This document shows, in pieces, positions 34,454 through 43,993 of a DNA stretch of 64,000 nt (its first letter is position 1; each line of letters begins with the position of its first letter). The stretch comes from Sphingobium sp. (GTDB lineage Bacteria > Pseudomonadota > Alphaproteobacteria > Sphingomonadales > Sphingomonadaceae): positions 1 through 64,000 of the forward strand of contig JALCRK010000005.1 of the NCBI GenBank assembly GCA_022652485.1, read 5' to 3'. Made by a program: the position numbers and the translations under genes. The notes under the pieces are model-generated. The model did no database searches. It saw nothing but the letters and a program-made list of their open reading frames with translations, and had not been told where the DNA came from.

Positions 34454-35223
34454 GCGGGGGCATCAACTGGCGCGGCATCGCGGCGATCTATTTCTTCGAG
34501 ATCCACCGCTTCGGGCGCACGATCTGGACCAGCCTGATGACGCCCGTCATCACCACGTCGCTTTATTTCATCGTCTTCGGTTCGGCAATCGGCTCACGCA
34601 TGACCGAGATCGACGGCATCGCCTATGCGTCCTTCATCGTGCCGGGCCTTATCATGCTCTCGATGTTTCAGGAGAGCATCTTCAACGCCAGCTTCGGCAT
34701 CTATATGCCCAAATGGACCGGCACCATCTACGAGCTGCTGTCCGCGCCGCTCTCCGCCATCGAAACAGTGATCGCCTATGTCGGCGCGGCGGCGAGCAAA
34801 TCGATGATGATCGGTCTGGTGATCTTCGCGACGGCGCACCTGTTCGTCGATGTGCATGTCGCGCATCCGCTGCTCATGCTGGGGTTCATGATGCTGATCG
34901 CGGTCAGCTTCTGCCTGTTCGGCTTCATCCTGGGCGTGTGGGCGCAGAATTTCGAACAGCTTCAGGTCGTACCGCTGCTCGTGATCATGCCGATGACCTT
35001 CCTTGGCGGCGCCTTCTATTCCATCCACATGCTGCCCGAGCCGTGGCGGACGATCACGCTGTTCAATCCGGTGATCTATCTCATCAGCGGCTTTCGCTGG
35101 ACCTTCTTCGGCAAGGGCGATGTCGCCATCGGGATCAGCATAAGCGTCGTCGCGGCGATGCTGCTCATCTGCATCGCGGTGATCCACTGGGTGTTCAAGA
35201 CGGGGTATCGCCTTAAAAAATAA
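34450..35223 (+). CDS. ABC-2 type permease (YadH/NodJ-like)
   Basis: A 257-residue inner-membrane protein with six hydrophobic segments and the ABC-2 pattern [15 protein letters not shown] followed by [18 protein letters not shown]. It pairs with the preceding ATPase through a 4-bp overlap. Substrate not known. Confidence 0.9.
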   Translation: MSGGINWRGIAAIYFFEIHRFGRTIWTSLMTPVITTSLYFIVFGSAIGSRMTEIDGIAYASFIVPGLIMLSMFQESIFNASFGIYMPKWTGTIYELLSAPLSAIETVIAYVGAAASKSMMIGLVIFATAHLFVDVHVAHPLLMLGFMMLIAVSFCLFGFILGVWAQNFEQLQVVPLLVIMPMTFLGGAFYSIHMLPEPWRTITLFNPVIYLISGFRWTFFGKGDVAIGISISVVAAMLLICIAVIHWVFKTGYRLKK

Positions 35224-35241
35224 GGGCTGCCGAAGCAGCCC
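35214..35241 (-). terminator. Intrinsic terminator of glpX
   Basis: On the minus strand GGGCTGC-TTCG-GCAGCCC (35224-35241) is followed by TTATTTTTT, a tight 7-bp stem with a UUCG loop and a U-tract. It overlaps the end of the convergent permease gene and may also block its transcripts. Confidence 0.8.
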
Positions 35242-35266
35242 TCAACCCGTTGCAAAAATACGCCGC

Positions 35267-36253
35267 TTACTTGTCCTTGCGAGCGGCGTGATGCTCGCCC
35301 TTGATCCAGCGTACCGTGCCGGAGGACGCGCGCATCACCACGCTGTCCGTCGTCATCAGGCCGCTCGGCATCCGCTTCACGCCCTTGAGGAGCGATCCGT
35401 CGGTCACGCCCGTCGCAGCGAAGATGCAGTCGCCCTTCGCCAGCTCCTTGAGGTCATAGATCTTGTCGAGATCGGTGATGCCCCATTTGCGGGCGCGGCT
35501 TTTCTCGTCGTCGTTGCGGAACAGCAGGCGTCCCTTGAACTGTCCACCGACGCAGCGCAGCGCCGCGCACGCCAGCACACCCTCGGGCGCGCCGCCCGAG
35601 CCCATATACATGTCGATGTTCGTCTCGGGGTTGGTGGTCGCGATCACGCCCGCGACGTCGCCATCGGGGATCAGCATGATGCCGCAGCCGATCGCGCGCA
35701 GCTCTGCGATGATCTTTTCATGGCGCGGACGGTCGAGCACGCAAACGATGATTTCGGACGGGGAAACGCCCTTGGCCTTGGCCACCGCCTGCACATTCTC
35801 GGAAGGCGACTTGGCGAGATCGATGATACCCTCGGGGTAACCGGGGCCGACCGCGAGCTTGTCCATATAGACATCGGGCGCGTTCAGCAGGCCGCCCTCT
35901 TCGGAGATCGCGAGCACCGCGAGCGCGTTGGGGCCGGCCTTGGCGGTGATCGTGGTGCCTTCCAGGGGATCGAGCGCGATGTCGATCCTCGGGCCGGTGC
36001 CGATCGCCGAGCCGACCTTCTCGCCGATATAGAGCATCGGCGCCTCGTCGCGTTCGCCTTCGCCGATGACGACGGTGCCGTCCATGTAGAGATCGTTGAA
36101 CGCCATGCGCATCGCCTCGACAGCGGCGGCGTCGGCGGCCTTCTCGTCGCCACGGCCGATGAGGCGCGATGCGGCAATCGCCGCCGCCTCGGTCACACGG
36201 ACCATTTCCAAAACCAGAACGCGGTCAAGAACCGAACTGGGCTGCACCGTCAT
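35267..36253 (-). CDS. glpX: Class II fructose-1,6-bisphosphatase GlpX
   Basis: A 328-residue gluconeogenic enzyme. The Li-sensitive phosphatase metal-binding pattern is seen: GEGERDEAPMLYIGE and IALDPLEGTT at residues about 60-100, with GSGGAPEGVLA later. It lies downstream of hom with a gap of 69 bp. It works in the same direction of carbon flow as pckA, which is elsewhere in the window. Confidence 0.95.
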   Translation of the reverse strand: MTVQPSSVLDRVLVLEMVRVTEAAAIAASRLIGRGDEKAADAAAVEAMRMAFNDLYMDGTVVIGEGERDEAPMLYIGEKVGSAIGTGPRIDIALDPLEGTTITAKAGPNALAVLAISEEGGLLNAPDVYMDKLAVGPGYPEGIIDLAKSPSENVQAVAKAKGVSPSEIIVCVLDRPRHEKIIAELRAIGCGIMLIPDGDVAGVIATTNPETNIDMYMGSGGAPEGVLACAALRCVGGQFKGRLLFRNDDEKSRARKWGITDLDKIYDLKELAKGDCIFAATGVTDGSLLKGVKRMPSGLMTTDSVVMRASSGTVRWIKGEHHAARKDK

Positions 36254-36322
36254 TATAAATCCTTCCTGTTTCGTCGTGCCGTTCCGATACCGGCGGCGAG
36301 GGCGGATGTCGAGAGTGGGTGG

Positions 36323-37621
36323 TTAATCCAGAATGGGCATTACCACCGGCTCCGCCAAGAGATTGTCAGATCCGCTCAGCGTCCTCAAAGTCTCGGCGAT
36401 CGCGCTTTCGCTGCTGTCGTGCGTCACGACGACGAGGAGCACCGAGCCGTCCTCATGCGCGCCGCGCTGGATCACGCTTTCGATCGACACGCCCGCATCG
36501 CGCATCGCGGCGGCGATTTCCGCCAGCACGCCGGGCTTGTCCCGCACCATGAAGCGCAGATAGACGCGGCCGACATTGTCGCCGCTGTCCGCCTTGGGGC
36601 GCTGCGCGAGCTGCCCTACCTGCATCGCGAAGGGATCGCCATACTCATCCCGCGCGATATCGATGAGATCGGCGACCACGGCAGACGCGGTCGGCCCTTC
36701 GCCCGCGCCGCGCCCGGAGAAGAACAGGCTACCGACAAAATTGCCCTCCGCCAGCACCGCGTTCAGCGAGCCATCGACATTGGCGAGAGGATGCTGAACC
36801 GGCACCAGCACCGGATGCACGCGCTGGAACAGACCGTTGGGCCGATTCTCCGCCATGCCGACCAGCCGGATGCGATAGCCCAGTGCACCGGCTTCGCGTA
36901 TGTCCGCCGCCGAGACGCTGCGGATGCCGCCGATATCGACGGAACCGAAATCGATCTGCGTGCCGAAGGCAAGGCTGGCGAGGATAGAGAGCTTGTGCGC
37001 GGCATCCACCCCGTCGACATCGAAGCTGGGGTCGGCCTCGGCATAGCCCAGCTCCTGGGCCTCCTTCAGCACCTCGCCGAAATCGCGGCCCTCTTTCTCC
37101 ATCGTCGTGAGGATGTAATTGCAGGTGCCGTTCAATATCCCATAGACGCGGCTGATCTCGTTGGCGGCGGCGCCTTCGCGCAGTCCCTTGATGACCGGGA
37201 TACCCCCCGCCACCGCGGCCTCATATTTGAGAGGAATGCCCGATTTTTCCGCCAATCCGGCGAGTGCGAGGCCATGATGCGCCAGCATCGCCTTGTTTGC
37301 GGTGACGAGCGGCTTGCCTGCCTCCAGCGCCGCGCGGGCGAGCGCAAGGGCCGGGCCATCCGACCCACCGATCAGTTCCACCACAACATCGATGTCGTCG
37401 CGCCGGGCCAGCTCCATCATGTCATCGACCCAGTCGAAGCGGGAAATATCGACCCCGCGATCCCGGTTGCGGTCGCGCGCGTTGACGGCGCGCACCTCGA
37501 TGGGGCGCCCAGCGCGCCGGGCAATGAGGTCCCTGTTGGCGTCGAGCAGGCGAATGACGCCCGTCCCCACGGTTCCCAAGCCTACTACCGCAACCCGCAT
37601 CGGTTTATGGTCCTGCATCAT
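36323..37621 (-). CDS. hom: Homoserine dehydrogenase
   Basis: A 432-residue NAD(P)-dependent enzyme reducing aspartate semialdehyde to homoserine (Thr/Met pathway). Rossmann motif VAVVGLGTVGTGV at the start, the catalytic region NGTCNYILTTM with AQELGYAEADPSFDVDG, and a C-terminal ACT domain (RFMVRDKPGVLAEIA). Start choice: two adjacent ATGs at 37618-37621 and another at 37600 are possible; the first is used. Confidence 0.94.
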   Translation of the reverse strand: MMQDHKPMRVAVVGLGTVGTGVIRLLDANRDLIARRAGRPIEVRAVNARDRNRDRGVDISRFDWVDDMMELARRDDIDVVVELIGGSDGPALALARAALEAGKPLVTANKAMLAHHGLALAGLAEKSGIPLKYEAAVAGGIPVIKGLREGAAANEISRVYGILNGTCNYILTTMEKEGRDFGEVLKEAQELGYAEADPSFDVDGVDAAHKLSILASLAFGTQIDFGSVDIGGIRSVSAADIREAGALGYRIRLVGMAENRPNGLFQRVHPVLVPVQHPLANVDGSLNAVLAEGNFVGSLFFSGRGAGEGPTASAVVADLIDIARDEYGDPFAMQVGQLAQRPKADSGDNVGRVYLRFMVRDKPGVLAEIAAAMRDAGVSIESVIQRGAHEDGSVLLVVVTHDSSESAIAETLRTLSGSDNLLAEPVVMPILD

Positions 37622-37675
37622 TACCCCGTTCGTGAAAGTCCATGCGGCCGGTTCGGCGCGGCCGCCGGTCACCCG

Positions 37676-38533
37676 CTACAATGTGTGGCCGCAGCTGCCA
37701 AGGCTTTCGATCACGAAACGATAGTCGCGGCGGGCGGATTCGGCATCGAGCAGGGGCAGGGTGCGAACGGAAATATCGGGCAGGGTAGGGGGCAGGCTGC
37801 AGGCCAGCCGATACCAGAGCAGGCTGCCCGGGGCCGGAGCGAACGCAGTCTCGTCGACAATCTCGCCCAGTGACACGCCCCAGCGCGCAGTCTCGCCGGG
37901 GCGATGCGTGACGGAGAGGGATACCGGGGCGCCGGTGGCCGTCTTGAGGAATATCTGCGTCTCGCTTTCTCCCTCGACCGTACCCGAAACGTGAAAAGCG
38001 TCGCCCACCGCCACGATCGCGGGCGCGGCATTGGCGCCAAGCAGCTCGGCAGTGATCGCGCGCGTGGTTGTCTCCAGCGCCTCGCTCCAGGGCTGGGCGG
38101 CGTGGCGTGAGACAAGCTGGATCTGCCCCGCGCGGGCCGCTGGGCGAGCGAACAGGAGCATGGTTCCTCCCGCTCGCAAGCGGACAGGCGCCAAGGCGCT
38201 TTCCGCGGCCATCTTTGCCTTGGGCGGTGCTGCGACCATGAAGGCCACCTGCGGCGCAATGCCATTCGTCCCCCGAATCAGTGACAGCGTCGTCGCATTA
38301 ACCATCTGGTATCTGACGCGCGTTTTGGACCCTTCGGGAGCCGGAAGTTCAACCGTCCTGACGCTGCGAATGCGGACTTTGAGGATCAGCGGAGAGGCAT
38401 CCGCCAGGTCCGCAATGTCGGAATAGGATAGCGACGCCGCTTGGGGTGGAGCGACTTTCCCCTCTGCGGCTAACGCTCCGCCGTTCAGGGTCAAAACCAG
38501 CAACAACCCAAGGATTTTCGACGTTTTGAGCAA
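37676..38533 (-). CDS. Secreted protein of unknown function
   Basis: A 285-residue protein with a clear signal peptide (MLKTSKILGLLLVLTLNGGALA). The rest is mainly beta-type, with hydrophobic alternation, and two Cys near the C-terminus (CSLPP and SCGHTL) that could form a disulfide. No family is recognised. It lies 54 bp upstream of hom on the same strand, so co-transcription is possible, but there is no functional clue. Confidence 0.7.
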   Translation of the reverse strand: MLKTSKILGLLLVLTLNGGALAAEGKVAPPQAASLSYSDIADLADASPLILKVRIRSVRTVELPAPEGSKTRVRYQMVNATTLSLIRGTNGIAPQVAFMVAAPPKAKMAAESALAPVRLRAGGTMLLFARPAARAGQIQLVSRHAAQPWSEALETTTRAITAELLGANAAPAIVAVGDAFHVSGTVEGESETQIFLKTATGAPVSLSVTHRPGETARWGVSLGEIVDETAFAPAPGSLLWYRLACSLPPTLPDISVRTLPLLDAESARRDYRFVIESLGSCGHTL

Positions 38534-38816
38534 ATCGCACCTGTGTTTCGAGAGAACGGTATCTGAGGCCTTCCGTCCCGCCTGGAACCGGCCAGCCCCT
38601 CCAACAATGGGCGCTTACTCTCATTTTCTCAATGTCTATAAGACCATCAGCTGCATAAAGCGTTTGCGTCTGCCGTGAGTGCGCGATAGGAAGTATACCG
38701 ATAACAAGAGAAATTGACTTGGGGGGCCTGGGATCATGTGCGCGCACATGCCTTTCGGCCTCCTTACAATGTCGCAGTCTTTTATAATGTGTTGAATTAA
38801 GGAGTGTCGTTGCTGA
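38534..38816. other. Divergent promoter region upstream of tonB
   Basis: 283 bp between the secreted-protein gene and tonB, more AT-rich from 38620 onward (for example AGTCTTTTATAATGTGTTG at 38774-38792, with TATAAT at 38781-38786 resembling a -10 box for tonB). AAGGAG at 38799-38804 is the ribosome binding site. No gene is seen. Confidence 0.5.
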
Positions 38817-39458
38817 ATGGCCTACGCTGATCACTCAGAGGCATCGAGTCGTACAATCTCGATTATAATCGTCGCCTTGATTCACGTTGTTCTCGGATAT
38901 GCTTTCGTAACCGGTCTCGGCATGAAATATGTCAAGAAAGCCGCGGAACAGCTGAACGTGATCGACGTGAAGGAAGAGCCGCCGCCACCAGATGAGCCGC
39001 CGCCACCGCCGCCCAAGCCGGCGGATGTGCCGCCGCCGCCCGTCGTGGCTCCGCCGCCGATCGTGCAGACACCTGTACAGGCGCCGGTTGTCCAGTCGGT
39101 GCCGAACCCGCCCCCGCCGGTGGTTCTGCCGCCTGCACCTTCCGCTCCGCCGCCCCCGCGGCCGGTCACTGCCGCAACGCCAAAGGGCAGGCCGGGTGAC
39201 TGGGTGACGTCTGACGATTATCCCAGCCGCGCGCTGCGTGAGAACCGTTCCGGCGTTGTCGGTCTGCGTCTTGAGGTCGGTGTGGATGGCAAGGCCATGA
39301 ATTGCACGGTGACCTCATCGAGCGGCCACTCGGATCTCGATTCCACCGCTTGCCAGCTGGTTGTGCGCCGCGCGCGTTTCAAGCCGGCCACCGGGTCTGA
39401 CGGGGCGCCGATGGTATCTTCGTGGTCCAGCCGCTTTGTCTGGCGGATACCGGAGTAA
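38817..39458 (+). CDS. tonB: TonB family energy transducer
   Basis: A 213-residue protein with an N-terminal transmembrane helix (about 15-38), a long Pro-rich periplasmic spacer (about 50-125; repeated PPPP and PPPPKPADV) and a C-terminal TonB domain (about 130-213) with YPSRALRENRSGVVGLRLEV and the TACQLVVRRARFKPA segment. It couples the proton gradient harvested by ExbB/ExbD to outer-membrane receptors. It is first in the operon tonB-exbB-exbD-exbD. Confidence 0.92.
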   Translation: MAYADHSEASSRTISIIIVALIHVVLGYAFVTGLGMKYVKKAAEQLNVIDVKEEPPPPDEPPPPPPKPADVPPPPVVAPPPIVQTPVQAPVVQSVPNPPPPVVLPPAPSAPPPPRPVTAATPKGRPGDWVTSDDYPSRALRENRSGVVGLRLEVGVDGKAMNCTVTSSSGHSDLDSTACQLVVRRARFKPATGSDGAPMVSSWSSRFVWRIPE

Positions 39459-39542
39459 TTTCATCGGGGCGCGGGGCCATCATGGCCTCGCCGCCCATCT
39501 TTTTTGGTATGCAAATTCTGTTTGAGAGGGAAGTAGGTAACA

Positions 39543-40301
39543 ATGTTCATTTCTATCGCAGCCGCTGCCGCTGGTGCCGCGCAAGACAACCCCTACGGTC
39601 TGGAGGCCGCTCTTCGTGAAGGCGGTATCATCTCGCAGTCCGTTTTCACCATCCTGGTCGGTATGTCGATCTTCTCGTTCTACATCCTGTTCACCAAGCT
39701 GATCGAACAGCAGAAGATCATCAGCCAGGGCAAGAAGGTGAAGCAGAGCTTCTGGCGTTCGGCCAGCCTCAAGGAAGCCAATGCCAAGCTGGAAAAGAAC
39801 ACTGCGTACAAGCAGCTCGTCGACGACGGTCTTTCCGCGCAGGAACAGCACAGCAAGCTGACCGATCCGGTCGAGGCGCATGACTGGATGCACGGTTCGC
39901 TCGCCCGTTCGGAAGCTGCGATCAACTCCAAGCTCGGCGGTGGTCTGGCCTTCCTCGCAACGGTCGGCGCGACCGCACCGTTCATCGGTCTGTTCGGCAC
40001 CGTGGTCGGCATCTATCGCGCGCTCATCAAGATCGGTTCGTCCGGTCAGGCGTCGATCGATACCGTTGCGGGTCCGGTCGGTGAAGCGCTCATCATGACC
40101 GCACTCGGCCTCGTCGTCGCGGTGCCCGCGGTGCTCGCGTTCAACTGGCTGCAGCGCCGCAACAAGTCGATCGCCGAAGACCTCAACGGCTTCTCGGTCG
40201 ATCTGCTGGGTTATCTGATGTCCAACGGCCAGGTCCGTCCGGCCGTTGCTGCTGCGCCGACCGCCGCTGCGCGTCCGGCTGCAGCTCCGGCAAAGGCCTG
40301 A
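39543..40301 (+). CDS. exbB: ExbB/TolQ-type proton channel
   Basis: A 252-residue inner-membrane protein of the MotA/TolQ/ExbB family with three transmembrane helices. The family signature lies around GATAPFIGLFGTVVGIYRAL, with LGLVVAVPAVLAFNWL in the last helix. An Ala-rich C-terminal tail follows. It lies 84 bp after tonB. Confidence 0.93.
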   Translation: MFISIAAAAAGAAQDNPYGLEAALREGGIISQSVFTILVGMSIFSFYILFTKLIEQQKIISQGKKVKQSFWRSASLKEANAKLEKNTAYKQLVDDGLSAQEQHSKLTDPVEAHDWMHGSLARSEAAINSKLGGGLAFLATVGATAPFIGLFGTVVGIYRALIKIGSSGQASIDTVAGPVGEALIMTALGLVVAVPAVLAFNWLQRRNKSIAEDLNGFSVDLLGYLMSNGQVRPAVAAAPTAAARPAAAPAKA

Positions 40302-40398
40302 TCCAGGTTGACGCTGGCCGCGTACCTCGTGCTGAGGCGCGGCCAGCATCCGGTTTTGGGCTCTGGCTCATATAAGATACGAAGTAGGATACTGATCG

Positions 40399-40887
40399 AT
40401 GGCAATTAGTGCTGGATCCGGTGGCGAGGACGCCCCGATGTCCGACATCAACACGACTCCGCTGGTGGACGTCATGCTGGTGCTGCTCATCATCTTCTTG
40501 ATCGCGGTCCCGGTCGTGGTCCAGACGATCAAGCTGCAGCTGCCCAAGGTTCCGTTCGAACCGACGACGACCAAGCCGGAGAATGTTTCCCTCTCCATTA
40601 CCAATACGGCTAAGGGCGAGTGCCAGGTTTACTGGAACCTGACCCAGGTGAAGTCGGACGAGCTGCTCAAGCGCGCGGTCGACAAGCTCAAGAAGGATAT
40701 CGAGAAGAAGGGCGGCATTGAGAATATGACCGTCGAGGATCTTCCCGAGGCACATATCCGGGCGGACATCAACACGCCGTGGCGTTGCGTCGGCGGGGCG
40801 ATCTACACCATGCAGATGGCCGGTTTCCCCAAGGTGGGCTTTATTTCGCAGCCTGATCCGGGCTCGATCAAAGTCCAGCGTCTCTAA
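40399..40887 (+). CDS. exbD: ExbD/TolR family protein (first copy)
   Basis: A 162-residue single-pass protein: cytoplasmic N-terminus, transmembrane helix with the pore Asp in INTTPLVDVMLVLLIIFLI, and a periplasmic TolR-like domain. It is longer than the second copy and has two Cys (GECQVYW and WRCVGG) in the periplasmic domain that could form a disulfide. Confidence 0.92.
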   Translation: MAISAGSGGEDAPMSDINTTPLVDVMLVLLIIFLIAVPVVVQTIKLQLPKVPFEPTTTKPENVSLSITNTAKGECQVYWNLTQVKSDELLKRAVDKLKKDIEKKGGIENMTVEDLPEAHIRADINTPWRCVGGAIYTMQMAGFPKVGFISQPDPGSIKVQRL

Positions 40888-40907
40888 GTTTCACAGGAGT
40901 TAAGCGC

Positions 40908-41330
40908 ATGGCCATGAGTGGCGGCAGAGACGATGGTGAGCCGATGATGGAGATGAACACGACGCCGTTGATCGACGTCATGCTCGTGCTCCTCATCATG
41001 TTCATCATCACCATCCCGATCCAGACCCACGCGGTGAAGATCGATCTCCCCCAGAACACCCCGCCGACCGACAATCCGGTCGATCCGGTGAAGAACAAGG
41101 TGGCGATCGACGCCGCTGGCACCATCACCTGGAACGGCGCGCCGATCGACAAGCTGACGCTGCGTCAGTATCTGCGGGCCTCGATGGCGCTGCCGGTCGA
41201 GCCGGAGCTTCAGTTCCAGCCGGACCGCCAGACCCGCTTCGTCACTGTTGACGAGGTGCTGGCGATCATCAAGGCGTCAAAGGTGACGAAGCTCGGCTTC
41301 ATCGGCAACGAGCAATATTACAACTTCTGA
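40908..41330 (+). CDS. exbD: ExbD/TolR family protein (second copy)
   Basis: A 140-residue paralogue of the preceding gene with the same helix and pore Asp (MNTTPLIDVMLVLLIMFII) and a shorter periplasmic domain ending GFIGNEQYYNF. Tandem exbD genes behind exbB are common in bacteria with many TonB receptors. A strong terminator follows. Confidence 0.92.
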   Translation: MAMSGGRDDGEPMMEMNTTPLIDVMLVLLIMFIITIPIQTHAVKIDLPQNTPPTDNPVDPVKNKVAIDAAGTITWNGAPIDKLTLRQYLRASMALPVEPELQFQPDRQTRFVTVDEVLAIIKASKVTKLGFIGNEQYYNF

Positions 41331-41371
41331 TCGGCGCGCCCGGATGGGCGCCCGTTCAGCGAGCTGCGGGA

Positions 41372-41395
41372 AGGGGGCTTCGGCCCCCTTTTTTT
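41372..41395 (+). terminator. Intrinsic terminator of the tonB-exbBDD operon
   Basis: AGGGGGC-TTCG-GCCCCCT stem-loop followed by seven T. It is 41 bp after the second exbD stop. Confidence 0.92.
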
Positions 41396-41493
41396 GTGCA
41401 ACCGAAACAGCGCCAGAGGGAATCCCGCCCATTTAACTAAATGCTTACCTTGATCCCCGATAATGGCGCCAAAAGAAGGCGCGCCGGAACGCA

Positions 41494-41814
41494 ATGACGT
41501 TTATCGATCAGACATCGCTGGATACGGAGGGGAAGCAACGCAAGGGACGGCACACCGTCCTGATCGGCGTCAAGCTGCGCCGTCCGGGCGAGACCTGGTT
41601 CACCAGCCGCATCTCCAACCTCTCCGAAACCGGCTTTCGGTTGCACAGCTTCGTCAACCTCAAGCCCGGCATGACGATATGGGTCATGTTTTCAGGCTTC
41701 GAAGGCCGCCGCGCCACCGTGATGTGGACCAAAGGTTCCGAAGCGGGCTGCATGTTCGAGGCACCGCTGCACAAGGCGATCTACGAGCATATCATGCGGG
41801 TGAGCGGGCAATAG
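41494..41814 (+). CDS. PilZ-domain protein
   Basis: A 106-residue protein consisting of one PilZ domain. The pattern SRISNLSETGFRLHS (D/N-x-S-x-x-G) is present; the upstream basic motif is KLRRPG. PilZ domains bind cyclic di-GMP, but the usual R-x-x-x-R is not clearly complete, so binding is uncertain. It stands alone with no partner genes. Confidence 0.8.
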   Translation: MTFIDQTSLDTEGKQRKGRHTVLIGVKLRRPGETWFTSRISNLSETGFRLHSFVNLKPGMTIWVMFSGFEGRRATVMWTKGSEAGCMFEAPLHKAIYEHIMRVSGQ

Positions 41815-41849
41815 CGGAACGCCGGTGTCGTGCTGGCCTTGCTCTCATT

Positions 41850-42010
41850 GTCATCCCGGAAACCGATTTTGTCCAAACCGTCAGGGATTGGCTAGAAAAT
41901 CGCGTTATCCGGGATCCATCTTCAGTGCGCCGCGCCTAAAGCGGGATTCCGGATCAAGCATTGCCGTAAAATGCAGATATTTTTTCGGGCAATACTAAGT
42001 CCGGGATGAC
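41850..42010. repeat. Palindromic intergenic element
   Basis: GTCATCCCGGA (41850-41860) and TCCGGGATGAC (42000-42010) form an 11-bp inverted repeat enclosing internal related pieces such as ATCCGGGAT and GGGATTCCGGAT. Similar GTCATCCCGG palindromes are scattered in many alphaproteobacterial genomes. It lies between the PilZ gene and a convergent ABC exporter. Confidence 0.6.
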
Positions 42011-42043
42011 GCGGGGGCCTGGCCGTGGCCGAGACGCGAAATC

Positions 42044-43834
42044 TCAGTCGGTCAGCTCCACCGAAGCCAGCCGCGCATAAAGGCCGCCGCGCTTCAACAG
42101 CGCGTCATGCGTGCCCTGTTCGGCAATAGCGCCCTGATCCAGCACCACGATCCGGTCGGCGGAGCGCACGGTCGAAAGCCGGTGCGCGATGACGATCGTG
42201 GTCCGCCCCTGCATCAGCCGCTCGATCGCCTGCTGCACCAGCGCCTCGGACCGCGAATCGAGCGCCGATGTCGCCTCGTCGAGCAACAGGATCGGCGCGT
42301 TGCGCAGCATGGCCCGCGCGATTGCGATGCGCTGGCGCTGCCCGCCGGAAAGGCGCGCGCCATTGTCGCCGAGATAGGTGTCCAGCCCCTGTGGAAGATC
42401 GCGCAGGAACTCCTCGGCATTGGCGGCGCGGGCCGCCTCCCATATCTCTGCGTCGCTCGCGGACCAGCGGCCATAGCGTAGATTGTCCCGTGCCGATGCC
42501 GCGAAAATCATCGTCTCCTGCGGTACAAACGCCATCAGGCCGCGCAGGTCACCCATATCCGCCTCGGGCAGCGAACAACCATTCAGGCGGATCGTTCCAG
42601 CTTCGGGGTCGTAAAAACGCAGCAGCAGTTGCAGCACGGTGCTCTTGCCCGCGCCAGACGGCCCGACCAAGGCCAGCGTTTCCCCAGGCTGCACATCGAG
42701 CGAGAAATCGTCCAGCGCCAGACGTTCCGGCCGTGTGGGATAGCGGAAGGTCACATGATCGAACTCGACGCGCACGCCGCCCTCGGCGGGTATGGAGCGC
42801 GGATGGGCTGGGGACTGGAGCGCCGGCTCGCTCGCCAGCAGCTCCTGCAACCGCCCCGCCGCGCCTGCGCCGCGCAGAAGGTCGCCCCAGCTTTCCGAGA
42901 GCGAACCGAATGCGCCCGCGACAAGGCCGCCGGTGATGACGAACGCTGCGATGCTGCCGCCTGTCATGCGCCCCGCAGCGACATCGAGCGCGCCCTGCCA
43001 CATCACCAGCACGATGGAGCCGAAGATCAGGAAAAAGGCCACCGCCGTGATGAACGCACGCATCGTGATGCGTCGGCGCGCAATGCCGAAGGTTTGATTG
43101 ACCTGATCGGCAAAGCGCTGCGCCTCGCGCTCTTCCTGCCCGAATGCCTGCACCACGCGCATGGCGCCAAGGATTTCCGCAGCCAGGCTGCCCACGCTCG
43201 CGACGCCATCCTGGCTATCGCGCGAAAGGCGACGCAGGCGGCGCCCGAGCCCGATGATCGGCACCAATACCAGCGGGATGCCCACCAGCAGATAGGCGGT
43301 CAGCTTCGGGGCAATGGTGAACAGATAGGCGATGCCGCCAATGCCGGTCAGCGTGTTGCGCAGCGCGATCGAGATGGTCGAGCCGACGATCAGCTCGATC
43401 ACCGCCGCGTCAGCCGTCATCCGCGCAGCGATTTCCGAAGGGCGGTTCTCTTCGAAAAAGCTCGGGCTTTGCCGCAACAGATGACGCTGCACCGCAACAC
43501 GCAGATCGGCGACCACCCGTTCACCCAATAGCGAGAAGAAATAGAATCGCGATGCGCTCGCCACCGCCAGCAGCGTCACGATCAGCATCAGATATTCGAA
43601 CCAGCGGCCGATGTCATGGGCGCCGTTTGCGCTGGTGAAGCCCTTGTCGATCACCAGCTTGAATCCGCTCGGTATCGCAAGCGTCGCAGCCGAGGCGAGA
43701 ACCAGCGAAACGCCTGCCGCAACCAGCACCAGCGGGTAACGCTTCAACAGGGCGAGGGTGGACCGGAGGTTGCCTATCGGCGCGCGGGTGACAGCGCGTG
43801 CGTCGCGCGGGCTGTCGGAAACGGGATCTGCCAT
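42044..43834 (-). CDS. MsbA-like ABC exporter (fused membrane and ATPase domains)
   Basis: A 596-residue half-transporter that works as a homodimer. A six-helix membrane domain (about 30-330) is followed by an ATPase with Walker A GPSGAGKST, Q-loop, signature LSGGQRQRI and Walker B ILLLDEATSAL, then the H-loop AHRLST. Members export lipids, drugs or peptides; substrate unknown here. Confidence 0.9.
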   Translation of the reverse strand: MADPVSDSPRDARAVTRAPIGNLRSTLALLKRYPLVLVAAGVSLVLASAATLAIPSGFKLVIDKGFTSANGAHDIGRWFEYLMLIVTLLAVASASRFYFFSLLGERVVADLRVAVQRHLLRQSPSFFEENRPSEIAARMTADAAVIELIVGSTISIALRNTLTGIGGIAYLFTIAPKLTAYLLVGIPLVLVPIIGLGRRLRRLSRDSQDGVASVGSLAAEILGAMRVVQAFGQEEREAQRFADQVNQTFGIARRRITMRAFITAVAFFLIFGSIVLVMWQGALDVAAGRMTGGSIAAFVITGGLVAGAFGSLSESWGDLLRGAGAAGRLQELLASEPALQSPAHPRSIPAEGGVRVEFDHVTFRYPTRPERLALDDFSLDVQPGETLALVGPSGAGKSTVLQLLLRFYDPEAGTIRLNGCSLPEADMGDLRGLMAFVPQETMIFAASARDNLRYGRWSASDAEIWEAARAANAEEFLRDLPQGLDTYLGDNGARLSGGQRQRIAIARAMLRNAPILLLDEATSALDSRSEALVQQAIERLMQGRTTIVIAHRLSTVRSADRIVVLDQGAIAEQGTHDALLKRGGLYARLASVELTD

Positions 43835-43993
43835 GAGGCGCGCTTAGCAGGCGCGAAGCGCATTCTCAACGGTAATGAAAATTCCCGGGGGAGCAGGCGG
43901 GCATAAAATCGTTTGCCCTTTGTGCAGCGCAGTAATAACCTGAAAATCTATTGAGGCTATAACGAATATGACGGTCGCCGAGGAGTTTGCTTG

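Noticed and set aside
35288..37873. An 861-codon plus-strand frame across glpX and hom
   Set aside because: It runs antisense through two genes with clear motifs and has a His/Arg/Ala-rich shadow composition.
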